A DNA stretch of 7,111 bases, taken from assembly GCA_031278665.1 (NCBI GenBank), contig JAITKC010000165.1:1-7111 (forward strand), read 5' to 3'. The DNA is from Bifidobacteriaceae bacterium. Its GTDB lineage: Bacteria > Actinomycetota > Actinomycetes > Actinomycetales > WQXJ01. Positions 1-6,001 of the stretch are shown in pieces (the first letter of the stretch is position 1; every line of letters starts with the position of its first letter). Position numbers and translations under genes: made by a program. The notes below the pieces were generated by a model. It worked only from the letters and a program-made list of their open reading frames with translations, was not told where the DNA came from and ran no database searches.

Positions 1-105
1 GTGGCGTTCGAGCAGGCCGCGGGCTTGATCGGCGCTCAGCCTAATAATCCCCCGATCCTCTCGACCCTCCGGCCGGCGGAACCGGCCCCCGCGCCAGCCC
101 CGGCG
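1..105. other. left-edge flank, no supportable gene
   Basis: This stretch lies beyond the stop codon of the minus-strand EF-G-like gene. On the minus strand no ATG, GTG or TTG start is present in positions 1-60, and the frame that looks most coding-like there simply continues the EF-G frame past its stop. On the plus strand, short open stretches end at TGA 25-27 and TAA 40-42. One of these could be the tail of a convergent gene entering from the left, but there is too little to identify it. The long plus-strand frame that begins at base 1 runs antisense to the EF-G-like gene. Confidence 0.5.
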
Positions 106-116
106 TCAGCCGCCGG
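71..116 (-). terminator. two GC hairpins at the 3' end of the EF-G-like gene
   Basis: Two perfect 6-bp stems with 5-nt loops sit at the gene's end: GGCCGG (71-76) with CCGGCC (82-87), and CCGGCG (100-105) with CGCCGG (111-116). The second spans the stop codon. Neither is followed by a T-rich tract in the direction of transcription, so a classical intrinsic terminator is not shown. Hairpins without a U-tract have been proposed as terminators in GC-rich actinobacteria, but short GC stems also arise often by chance at this base composition. Confidence 0.25.
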
Positions 117-2268
117 CTCTGGCCTTGGCCGCCTCGGCGATGACGGCCTCGACCCGGTGCGGCGGCATCGGCTCGTGGCCCAGGTACTCGCTGGTGAACG
201 AGCCGGTGCCGCGCGACATCGACCGCAAGTCGGTGGCGTAGCCGGTGACCTCGAACTGCGGCACCTCGGCCTTGACCATGGTGCGCCCGCCGGCCACCGA
301 CTCGGTGCCGGTCAACCGGCCCCGCCGCGACGACAAGTCGGACATAATCGCGCCGACGTGCTCGTCATCGACCAGGATGGACATGGTGACCACCGGTTCC
401 AACAAGTTGATCACACCGGCCTTCTTGGCCGCCTCGCGCAAGGCCACGGCGCCCGCCATTTGGAACGCGGCGTCGGACGAGTCGACCGAGTGGGCCTTGC
501 CGTCGAACAGCGTCACCCGGATGTCGACCACCGGGTAACCGGCCAGGACGCCCTTGAGCATCTGCGTCTTGACGCCCTTCTCGACCGAGGGGATGAATTG
601 GCGCGGGACCGCGCCGCCGACCACCTTGTCGACGAACTCGAAGCCGGCGCCCGGCTCCAAAGGCTCGACCTCGACCTGGCATTTGGCGTACTGGCCGTGG
701 CCGCCGGACTGTTTGACATGCCGGCCCTCGGCGGCGACCTTCTGGTTGAAGGTCTCGCGCAGCGCCACCCGGTAGGGGACGCGCTCGACTTGGACGCCGA
801 ATTTGTCGGCCAGGCGCTGGAAGGTGACGTCCACGTGGGCGTCGCCCATTGTCCACAAAACCGTCTGGCGGGTCTCCGGATTGTGTTCAACCCGCAGTGT
901 CGGGTCCTCGCTGACCAGGCGGTTCAGGCCGGTGCCGAGTTTGTCCTCGTCGGAGGAGTTGACGGCCTTGATGGCGATCGGCAGCATCGGCTCGGGCGCC
1001 ATCCAGGGCTGGGCGACCAGCGGCCGGTTTTGATCTGAGACCGTGTCGCCGGTCTCGGCGCTGGCCAGACGGGCGACGGCGGCCAAGTCGCCGGCCACGG
1101 CATAAGGGATGGGGCGCTGTTTGGCGCCCAGCGGCGAACTCAGAGCGCCGACCCGCTCGTTGCCGGAATGGGTCGGGGCGTCCGGGTTGCCGGAGCCGTG
1201 GCCCTCGACGTGGACCGTGGATTCGGAGCGCAGCGTGCCGGAAAAGACTCGCACTATCGAAATCCGTCCCACGTAGGGGTCTTGGGTGGTTTTGATGACT
1301 TCCGCCACCAGCGGCCCCTTCGGATCGCAGCTAATCGACACCTCTTTGCCCGCCTGGTCCAACACCTCTGGCGCGCTGGCCACCACCGGGGACGGGAATC
1401 CGTCTCTGATCAGGTACAACAGTTCTTCGGCGCCGATTCCTCCGGCGGCCGCCATGGGCATCACGGGGAAGAACGAGGCCGCCGCCATGGCCGTCTGCAA
1501 ATCGGCTTTGAGCGCTTCGCCGTCCAGTTCGTCGCCCTCCAAATAGGCTTCCATCAGGTCTTCGTCGCCGGATTCGGTGATCAACTGCTCGATGAAGGAC
1601 TCGCGGTTGCGCTCCATTTTGCCGATCTCGTCGCCTTCGGCCGCCCTGACTTGGCGCTTGCCGCTAGTGAAATCCACCACCGTGCCGGTCAGAATGTCGA
1701 GCAGTTTGCCGATTTCGGCCTCCGACTTGTAGATCGGGACCATCATCGGCAGGACCGAATCGCCGAACGATTGGCGGCAGGATTCGACCACGGCGTCGTA
1801 GTCGGCCCTGGGGTTGTCGAGTTTGGTGATCAAGATGGCGCGGGGCATCCGCTCGCGCGCCAGTTCGTCCCAGAGCAGCCGGGTCGCCCCGGAGATTCCG
1901 TCAACCGCGCTGATGACGAACACGGCGGCGTCGGCGCCGCGGATTGCGGCCCTCAGGTCGCCCAGGTAGTCGGCGTAGCCGGGGGCGTCGATGACGTTGA
2001 TTTTGACCCCGCCGAAGGCCAGCGGCGCCAGCGCCAGGCCGACCGAGCGGCTGGTCTTGTGTTCGATTTCCTCGTAATCGGTGACAGTCGTTCCCTCCGC
2101 CACAGAGCCAGCCCGGCCGATCTCACCGGTCGCGAGCAGCAATCCCTCGACCACGGTGGTCTTGCCGACTCCGGAGGACCCGACGAAGACCACGTTGCGG
2201 ATCTTGCCCGGATCGTTCACCGGCGTGGCTGATTTGGACTGGGCGGAGGTTGAATTGTCTACGGCCAT
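106..2268 (-). CDS. fusA2: elongation factor G-like GTPase (EF-G2/FusA2 type)
   Basis: A 720-residue cytoplasmic translational GTPase of full EF-G length. The G domain has the P-loop GSSGVGKT at 30-37, DAPGY at 95-99 where canonical EF-G has DTPGH, and TKLD at 149-152 in place of NKxD. The switch I motif RGITI is replaced by RSVGL (about 74-78). These changes are typical of the EF-G-like paralogues such as mycobacterial FusA2, not of the main EF-G. Domain IV starts near 496 and includes the KQSGGHGQY loop (519-527); domain V starts near 622. Mycobacterium smegmatis EF-G2 is reported to bind GTP but to lack ribosome-stimulated GTPase activity, so the function is uncertain. The start ATG has an AAAGGG Shine-Dalgarno-like element about 9 nt upstream. 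The upstream gene on the same strand ends 67 nt away, so read-through is possible. The family call is secure; the physiological role is not. Confidence 0.95.
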   Translation of the reverse strand: MAVDNSTSAQSKSATPVNDPGKIRNVVFVGSSGVGKTTVVEGLLLATGEIGRAGSVAEGTTVTDYEEIEHKTSRSVGLALAPLAFGGVKINVIDAPGYADYLGDLRAAIRGADAAVFVISAVDGISGATRLLWDELARERMPRAILITKLDNPRADYDAVVESCRQSFGDSVLPMMVPIYKSEAEIGKLLDILTGTVVDFTSGKRQVRAAEGDEIGKMERNRESFIEQLITESGDEDLMEAYLEGDELDGEALKADLQTAMAAASFFPVMPMAAAGGIGAEELLYLIRDGFPSPVVASAPEVLDQAGKEVSISCDPKGPLVAEVIKTTQDPYVGRISIVRVFSGTLRSESTVHVEGHGSGNPDAPTHSGNERVGALSSPLGAKQRPIPYAVAGDLAAVARLASAETGDTVSDQNRPLVAQPWMAPEPMLPIAIKAVNSSDEDKLGTGLNRLVSEDPTLRVEHNPETRQTVLWTMGDAHVDVTFQRLADKFGVQVERVPYRVALRETFNQKVAAEGRHVKQSGGHGQYAKCQVEVEPLEPGAGFEFVDKVVGGAVPRQFIPSVEKGVKTQMLKGVLAGYPVVDIRVTLFDGKAHSVDSSDAAFQMAGAVALREAAKKAGVINLLEPVVTMSILVDDEHVGAIMSDLSSRRGRLTGTESVAGGRTMVKAEVPQFEVTGYATDLRSMSRGTGSFTSEYLGHEPMPPHRVEAVIAEAAKARAGG

Positions 2269-2335
2269 GTGGAGTAGCCCTTTCTGGTGCTAGCGGCTTT
2301 GCTTGTCCGCTTGGCAACATATCACCTCGGGCCGA

Positions 2336-3040
2336 CTAGAACGGCAGGCGCCTGAGGAACCCGTCCCGCTCGGCTTCCGCCAGTTCCTCGCCGACCTGCT
2401 CGGCGTCGAAGTCGGTCGGGTCGAAGGAGCCCTCGAACCACTCGGTGTCGACCCAGTCGTCGCCCGGGTTTTGCCGCAGCGCCTCCAAGATCTCCTCGAA
2501 TCCCCAGATCCCGCCACAATCTTCGGGCGGGCAGGCGCGCCGGCCGCCCAGGCACTGGGCGAGAGGTTCGCCGTCGACCCACGGCTCGGCCGTCTCAAGG
2601 GCGATGCGATGGTTCCAGTCGTCCCCGAAGTCGTAGGTGTAGGCAATCCAGTCCTTCGGTTTGGCCAGCACCTGGCTCAACTCGACTTCCCACTCCGGCT
2701 GGCCGCCGGCGCCCGACTCGTATTCCTCGTCCCGCCGCGTGGTCAGCGACAGAGTGGTCACCTCGCCGTCGACCGGCCGCCACCGGTCGAAACTATGCAG
2801 GTGGCCGCCCGCCCAGCCCATCGCGATTTGCACGATGCCGTCCAGTTGCTCCAGGTTCAAGTCGCTGGCCAGTTTCAGGCGGCGCCAGATAGGCGGCCGG
2901 ACGCCGCGCAGATCGACCCGCACGACCAGGGCCTGGCGCCGGCCGCGGCGGCGGCGCAGTTTGGCCGACGGGCCCAAACCCTCGGCCGCCGCCCAGAACG
3001 TGGCCATGAACTCCGGCGGCGGTCCCCAACTTTGACGCAT
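2336..3040 (-). CDS. pRiA4b ORF-3-like (IS1096 TnpR-like) domain protein
   Basis: A 234-residue protein matching the plasmid pRiA4b ORF-3 family by its motif order: VDLRGVRPPIWRRL (42-55), GWAGGHLHSF (75-84), YTYDFGDDWNH (134-144) and CLGGRRACPPEDCGG (163-177). The cysteines at 163, 170 and 175 resemble a metal site, though this is inference. The family is named after a passenger gene of IS1096 and pRiA4b, but members are common as stand-alone chromosomal genes of unknown function. No transposase or terminal inverted repeat is visible here. The frame opens 15 bases further upstream (ATG at 3055), but a GGAGG lies inside that extension, just ahead of the ATG at 3040, so I prefer 3040. A start at 3007 is also possible. 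The N-terminal 40 residues are poor in family motifs and Arg-rich near 29-35. It is divergent from the regulator at 3299 and lies 67 nt upstream of the EF-G-like gene. Confidence 0.88.
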   Translation of the reverse strand: MRQSWGPPPEFMATFWAAAEGLGPSAKLRRRRGRRQALVVRVDLRGVRPPIWRRLKLASDLNLEQLDGIVQIAMGWAGGHLHSFDRWRPVDGEVTTLSLTTRRDEEYESGAGGQPEWEVELSQVLAKPKDWIAYTYDFGDDWNHRIALETAEPWVDGEPLAQCLGGRRACPPEDCGGIWGFEEILEALRQNPGDDWVDTEWFEGSFDPTDFDAEQVGEELAEAERDGFLRRLPF

Positions 3041-3044
3041 TTGT

Positions 3045-3049
3045 CCTCC
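3045..3049 (-). promoter_or_regulatory. Shine-Dalgarno GGAGG deciding the start of the pRiA4b-like gene
   Basis: On the minus strand the sequence reads GGAGGACAA followed by ATG at 3040. This perfect GGAGG is 4 nt from that ATG, while the alternative ATG at 3055 has no comparable purine-rich element in front of it. It therefore supports the shorter start. Confidence 0.7.
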
Positions 3050-3055
3050 GATCAT

Positions 3056-3088
3056 CAGCCGCTCGTCAGCCGCTCGTCAGTCGCTCAT
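3056..3088. repeat. 11-bp tandem repeat, three copies, in the divergent intergenic region
   Basis: Copies CAGCCGCTCGT at 3056-3066 and 3067-3077 are identical. A third, CAGTCGCTCAT at 3078-3088, differs at two positions. The period is close to one helical turn. The array begins 16 bases upstream of the preferred start of the minus-strand pRiA4b-like gene, so it would lie in that gene's 5' leader or core promoter. It could be a binding array or a simple slippage product. Confidence 0.75.
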
Positions 3089-3146
3089 CGGCCGCGTTTG
3101 CCAACCGGCCAAGGCGCGGCCGATGGCCGAAGCCAGCCTAGCGCCA

Positions 3147-3184
3147 GGCGGCGCGGCCCGGCGGCGGCGCGGCCCGGCGGCGGC
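3147..3184. repeat. 16-bp GC-only tandem repeat, about 2.4 copies
   Basis: GGCGGCGCGGCCCGGC occurs at 3147-3162 and again, identically, at 3163-3178. A partial third copy GGCGGC follows at 3179-3184. It consists only of G and C and contains internal GGCC-type self-complementarity. It lies in the middle of the divergent intergenic region, between the 11-bp repeat and the TGTTCA half-sites, in no supported coding frame. Confidence 0.75.
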
Positions 3185-3194
3185 CTGAAACGGT

Positions 3195-3294
3195 TGTTCA
3201 GCGCCTCGGCCCAGGTGAACAGAATGTTTCCCCAAGCTTCACCGTCAGTTTTCCTCAACGCCCCCGCGCCGTAAGAACTGTTCAATAGGTTCAA
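3195..3294 (+). promoter_or_regulatory. candidate operator/promoter region of the RpiR-led operon
   Basis: Related half-sites cluster in the 105 bases before the regulator: TGTTCA at 3195-3200, its inverse TGAACA at 3216-3221, TGTTCA at 3279-3284 inside GAACTGTTC (3275-3283), and GTTCAA at 3289-3294 repeating GTTCAA at 3280-3285. Centres of the three exact copies are 21 and 63 bp apart, both multiples of about 10.5 bp. RpiR-family regulators commonly bind inverted repeats near their own promoters, so autoregulation is plausible but inferred. TAAGAA at 3272-3277 is a weak -10 candidate with no convincing -35. Confidence 0.35.
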
Positions 3295-3298
3295 GGGC

Positions 3299-4159
3299 GT
3301 GCCTGCCGAAGCCGCCGTGACAACCGGCCTGATTGAAATCATCCGGGCCGCCTCCGGGGCCATGACCAGCGCCGAACAGCGCGTCGGCAAACAAATCCTG
3401 GCCGACCCGCCGGCGGTGCTGCGCAGTTCGGTGACCCAGTTGGCGAAAGCCGCCGGCGTCTCCCCGGCCACCGCCGTGCGCTTTTGCCAGACGGTCGGGC
3501 TGCGCGGATACCAGGAACTCAAACTCCGTTTGGCGGCCGAAGTGCTGGGAGCAGATCAGAGCCTGACGGATCGGGTGGACGCCGGGGCCGACGCCCGGGA
3601 CGTCACCGCCCGGGTGCTCCAAGGCGCCTCGGACGCGCTGGCCGAGGCCGCCGCCAACGTCGACGGGGCGGAACTGGCGCGAATCGCCGAAGCGGCGCGC
3701 GCGGCATCGTCCATTTTGCTGGTGGCGGTCGGCACCTCCGCGCCTTTGGCGGCGGACGCGGCCTATCGCCTGACCATGGCCGGTTTGCGGGCCAATTACC
3801 TGCCGGACGCCCACGCCCAGCATGTCGCGGCGGCGCAACTCGACGCCAACTGCCTCTGCCTGGCCATCAGCCACACCGGTTCGACGGTCGAGACGCTGGC
3901 GGCGACGCGGGCGGCCCGCGCGGCCGGAGCGGCGACGGCCGCGATCACCAGTTTCAGCGCCTCGCCTTTGACCGACTTGGTCGACGTGGTGGTGGTCGGC
4001 GGCAGCCGCGAGACGGCCCACCGGATCGAGGCGCTGAGTTCGCGCCTGGTTCATCTGTCGATCCTCGACGCGTTGTTTTCCTTGGTGGTGGCCGCGCGGC
4101 CGGACGCCGGGCGGGCGTTGGCGGCGACCGCCGACGTTATCGTGGAGCACCGGATCTAG
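3299..4159 (+). CDS. MurR/RpiR-family transcriptional regulator (HTH + SIS)
   Basis: A 286-residue cytoplasmic DNA-binding regulator with the standard two-domain layout and length of the family. The N-terminal HTH_6 domain covers about 10-80, with the recognition region VTQLAKAAGVSPATAVRF at 45-62 followed by the family signature GLRGYQELK (67-75). The C-terminal SIS sugar-phosphate-binding domain covers about 125-260, with GTSAPLAADAAYRL at 145-158 and ISHTGST at 190-196, the phosphosugar-contacting loops. Members sense phosphorylated sugars or related metabolites and usually control the adjacent catabolic genes. Here it is the first gene of a tight plus-strand group with three phosphoesterases, only 8 nt from the next. 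The start is uncertain: GTG 3299 has AGG at a 9-nt spacing, and GTG 3317 (residue 7) would also keep the whole domain. The ATG at 3362 would cut into the HTH domain. The effector is unknown. Confidence 0.93.
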   Translation: MPAEAAVTTGLIEIIRAASGAMTSAEQRVGKQILADPPAVLRSSVTQLAKAAGVSPATAVRFCQTVGLRGYQELKLRLAAEVLGADQSLTDRVDAGADARDVTARVLQGASDALAEAAANVDGAELARIAEAARAASSILLVAVGTSAPLAADAAYRLTMAGLRANYLPDAHAQHVAAAQLDANCLCLAISHTGSTVETLAATRAARAAGAATAAITSFSASPLTDLVDVVVVGGSRETAHRIEALSSRLVHLSILDALFSLVVAARPDAGRALAATADVIVEHRI

Positions 4160-4167
4160 GCGGCCCG

Positions 4168-5124
4168 ATGACGGACACCGGCCCCGCCAGGCGCCCCGAG
4201 GACGTCGGCCTGCGTCTGGGAGTGCTATCCGACATCCATTTGGCCGACCCGGGGGCCGAACCGACGGCGTTCAACAACCCCGTCCGGCGCGGCGAATCCG
4301 AACAGTTTCTGCGCGCCGCCCTGGACTGGCTGACTCCCAGGGTCGACGCGCTCGTCTTATTGGGCGACTTGGCGGACGAGCCTCGGGCCGCCAGCTACCG
4401 CCGCCTGGCCAGGGCCTTGGCCGGCGCCGCCCAACCGGTTTTCGCGCTACTCGGCAACCACGACCTGCCGAATAACCCGGCCGCGCCGGCCCCCGCCTTT
4501 GCCGCCCTGGCCGGCGTCGCCGAGTTCCCCGGCCGGACCCGCCTGGGCCGCCACGTCTTGACGTCGGGGCCGCTGGCCCGCCAAGGGGAGGCCTTCCGCC
4601 AGTTCGCGGCCTTGCCCGCGCCGCCGGTCTCGCCCGATGCCGCGCCGCCGGACGGTGCCGACCTGCTGATTTGGGCGGCCCACTTCCCCGCCCTCAGCCT
4701 GCGGGCGCAGATTTCCCGCTGCGACTGGTTGTACGCCGGCGACCTGGCCAACCGGGCCGAGGTGGCCCACACCCTGGCCCACTGGCCGGGCCCAGTCCTG
4801 GCCCTGTCCGGCCATCTCCACGTCCGCGCCCACGCGATCAGCGGCAACACCCTCCAGTTGGTCTGCGGCGCGCTGGCCGAGGCCCCCTGCGAGGCGGCCG
4901 TCGTCGAGGTCGCCCCTGCCCGCCGCGGCCTGCGGGTCGCCCGCTGGTGCCGCACGTTCGCGCCGGCCCGGAGGGCCGAGTTCGAGTTGGGGGCCACGCT
5001 CGACCGCCAGTTTTCGGCTTTCCGGTGGGAGCGCGGCCGCTGGCGGACCGCCCGCCCAACGCCTCTGGCCCCCAGAGTCGCAACTTCGGCCCCAGAACTG
5101 CGATTTCGACCCAAGACCCCCTGA
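4168..5124 (+). CDS. calcineurin-like metallophosphoesterase (canonical motifs)
   Basis: A 318-residue protein with all five metal-binding motifs of the dinuclear metallophosphoesterase fold: D22-x-H24 in SDIH, GDLAD at 66-70, GNHD at 96-99, H172 in AAHFP, and GHLH at 215-218. An active phosphomonoesterase or phosphodiesterase is therefore expected. There is no signal peptide or membrane segment, so it should be cytoplasmic. The substrate cannot be read from the sequence. The start ATG follows the regulator's stop by 8 nt, with an AGGCGG element overlapping that stop. The open frame extends much further upstream but there only shadows the regulator. The last 60 or so residues after the fold are Arg/Pro-rich and look like a poorly conserved tail. 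Position between an RpiR regulator and an EEP protein suggests a role in processing a phosphorylated metabolite (inference). Confidence 0.92.
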   Translation: MTDTGPARRPEDVGLRLGVLSDIHLADPGAEPTAFNNPVRRGESEQFLRAALDWLTPRVDALVLLGDLADEPRAASYRRLARALAGAAQPVFALLGNHDLPNNPAAPAPAFAALAGVAEFPGRTRLGRHVLTSGPLARQGEAFRQFAALPAPPVSPDAAPPDGADLLIWAAHFPALSLRAQISRCDWLYAGDLANRAEVAHTLAHWPGPVLALSGHLHVRAHAISGNTLQLVCGALAEAPCEAAVVEVAPARRGLRVARWCRTFAPARRAEFELGATLDRQFSAFRWERGRWRTARPTPLAPRVATSAPELRFRPKTP

Positions 5125-5125
5125 C

Positions 5126-5129
5126 GGAG
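5126..5129 (+). promoter_or_regulatory. Shine-Dalgarno GGAG for the EEP gene
   Basis: GGAG lies 5 nt ahead of the ATG at 5135 and just after the stop of the preceding phosphoesterase gene. It supports this start over the in-frame ATG at 5156 (residue 8), which lacks a comparable element. Confidence 0.65.
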
Positions 5130-5134
5130 CGACT

Positions 5135-6001
5135 ATGGAAACCATCCCCTCGACTATGACGGTCCGAGTTCTGACCCTGAACGTGTGGAACACAGATGGT
5201 CCGCCGCAGCGGCGCCAGGCGCTGCCCGGCGCGATAGCGGCCCTGAACCCGGATCTGATCTCGTTTCAGGAGGTCGTCAAGACCACCGACTACGACCAAC
5301 TCGCCGACCTGCTCAGCGAGACCGACCTGATCGGCTTCCACGACTCGGACGTGCTCGAGGCGCCGTCGATCGGCACGGCGTTGGCTTCGCGCTGGCCGCC
5401 CGCAGCCGTGGTCGGGTCGCTGCTGCCCGGCCCGCCGGAGTTCCCGCCCTGTAATCTGCTGGCGGCCGCCGTCGCGTTGCCCATCGGCGTGGAACTGACG
5501 TTCATCGCGGTCAAGCCGTACCCGCCGCTGAACGGCGAACAGCATCGGCTGCGCCAGGCCGTCTACTTGGCTCAGATCGCCGAGGCCCTGGCCCGGCCCG
5601 CGCCGACGGTCGTCGCCGGCGACTTCGACGCCACCCCGGACGCGGACTGTATGCGGTTCTTCGCCGGGCGCCGGGTCGCCGACGGGGTTTCGACCCATTA
5701 CCTGAACGCCTGGGACGTGGCCGGCGACGGCGGCCCCGGGCACACCTGGACCGCCGTCAACCCGTGGGTGGGCGAATACGTCGACAGCGGTTTGGTCGAG
5801 CCCGGCCACGCCCGGCGGATCGACCACATTTTGGTCCACGGCCCGGAGGGCCACGCGATCCGCTGGGGGGCGGCGGCGGCCAAGGATACCCCGCGCGTCA
5901 AAGCGCTCGTCCTGGACTGCCGCGTGGTCTTGGACGACCCGCCCTTGTCCGACCATTACGGCGTCCTGGCCGAAATCGAGTTCACGGTGGTCGAGCCGTG
6001 A
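5135..6001 (+). CDS. endonuclease/exonuclease/phosphatase (EEP) superfamily protein
   Basis: A 288-residue protein of the DNase I-like EEP fold, whose members cleave phosphodiester or phosphomonoester bonds in nucleic acids, phosphoinositides or sphingolipids. Visible motifs in order are LNVWN with N16, QE at 45-46, GDFDA at 162-166 (GDFNA in most relatives), HTW at 203-205, RRIDHILV at 227-234 and SDHYGV at 272-277. The usual central TH motif, supplying the general-acid histidine in DNase I, is replaced by VKPYPP at 126-131. The DxN motif is DxD (D163, D165). Activity may therefore be altered, or the histidine may come from elsewhere, for example H137. No signal peptide is present, so it should be cytoplasmic. 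It sits 10 nt after one phosphoesterase gene and overlaps the next by 4 nt. The fold assignment is firm; the substrate is unknown. Confidence 0.88.
   Translation: METIPSTMTVRVLTLNVWNTDGPPQRRQALPGAIAALNPDLISFQEVVKTTDYDQLADLLSETDLIGFHDSDVLEAPSIGTALASRWPPAAVVGSLLPGPPEFPPCNLLAAAVALPIGVELTFIAVKPYPPLNGEQHRLRQAVYLAQIAEALARPAPTVVAGDFDATPDADCMRFFAGRRVADGVSTHYLNAWDVAGDGGPGHTWTAVNPWVGEYVDSGLVEPGHARRIDHILVHGPEGHAIRWGAAAAKDTPRVKALVLDCRVVLDDPPLSDHYGVLAEIEFTVVEP

Noticed and set aside
1..1038. Long plus-strand open frame of 345 codons opposite the EF-G-like gene
   Set aside because: It is antisense to a clear EF-G-like coding sequence. Its translation is Arg/Asp/Gly/Leu-rich with no recognisable domain, as expected for a shadow frame in GC-rich DNA.
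1168..2232. Second long plus-strand open frame of 354 codons opposite the EF-G-like G domain
   Set aside because: It also lies antisense to the conserved GTPase motifs and has a low-complexity, His/Arg/Asp-rich composition with no family signature.
2292..2311. Inverted repeat AGCGG/CCGCT between the pRiA4b-like and EF-G-like genes
   Set aside because: The stem is only 5 bp with a 10-nt loop and no T-tract, so it does not support a terminator.
2281..2335. Possible promoter for the EF-G-like gene (TTGCCA on the minus strand)
   Set aside because: No acceptable -10 element lies at a 16-18 nt spacing: the hexamer 17 nt downstream is GCTAGC, a poor match.
3245..4150. Minus-strand open frame of 301 codons opposite the RpiR-family gene
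   Set aside because: The plus strand encodes a clear HTH plus SIS regulator. The antisense product is Gly/Arg/His-rich without motifs.
3484..4167. Upstream extension of the first metallophosphoesterase frame to 546 codons
   Set aside because: The extra part overlaps the regulator in another frame and is low-complexity. The ATG at 4168, 8 nt after the regulator stop, immediately precedes the conserved domain.
5071..5109. Degenerate 20-nt direct repeat near the end of the first metallophosphoesterase gene
   Set aside because: The copies at 5071-5089 and 5091-5109 match at only about 13 of 19 positions, and the period is not a multiple of three within a coding tail. Chance similarity is likely.
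4838..5956. Minus-strand open frame of 372 codons opposite the EEP gene
   Set aside because: It runs antisense across two well-supported genes, its translation lacks domains, and it is biased to Arg, Gly and Pro.
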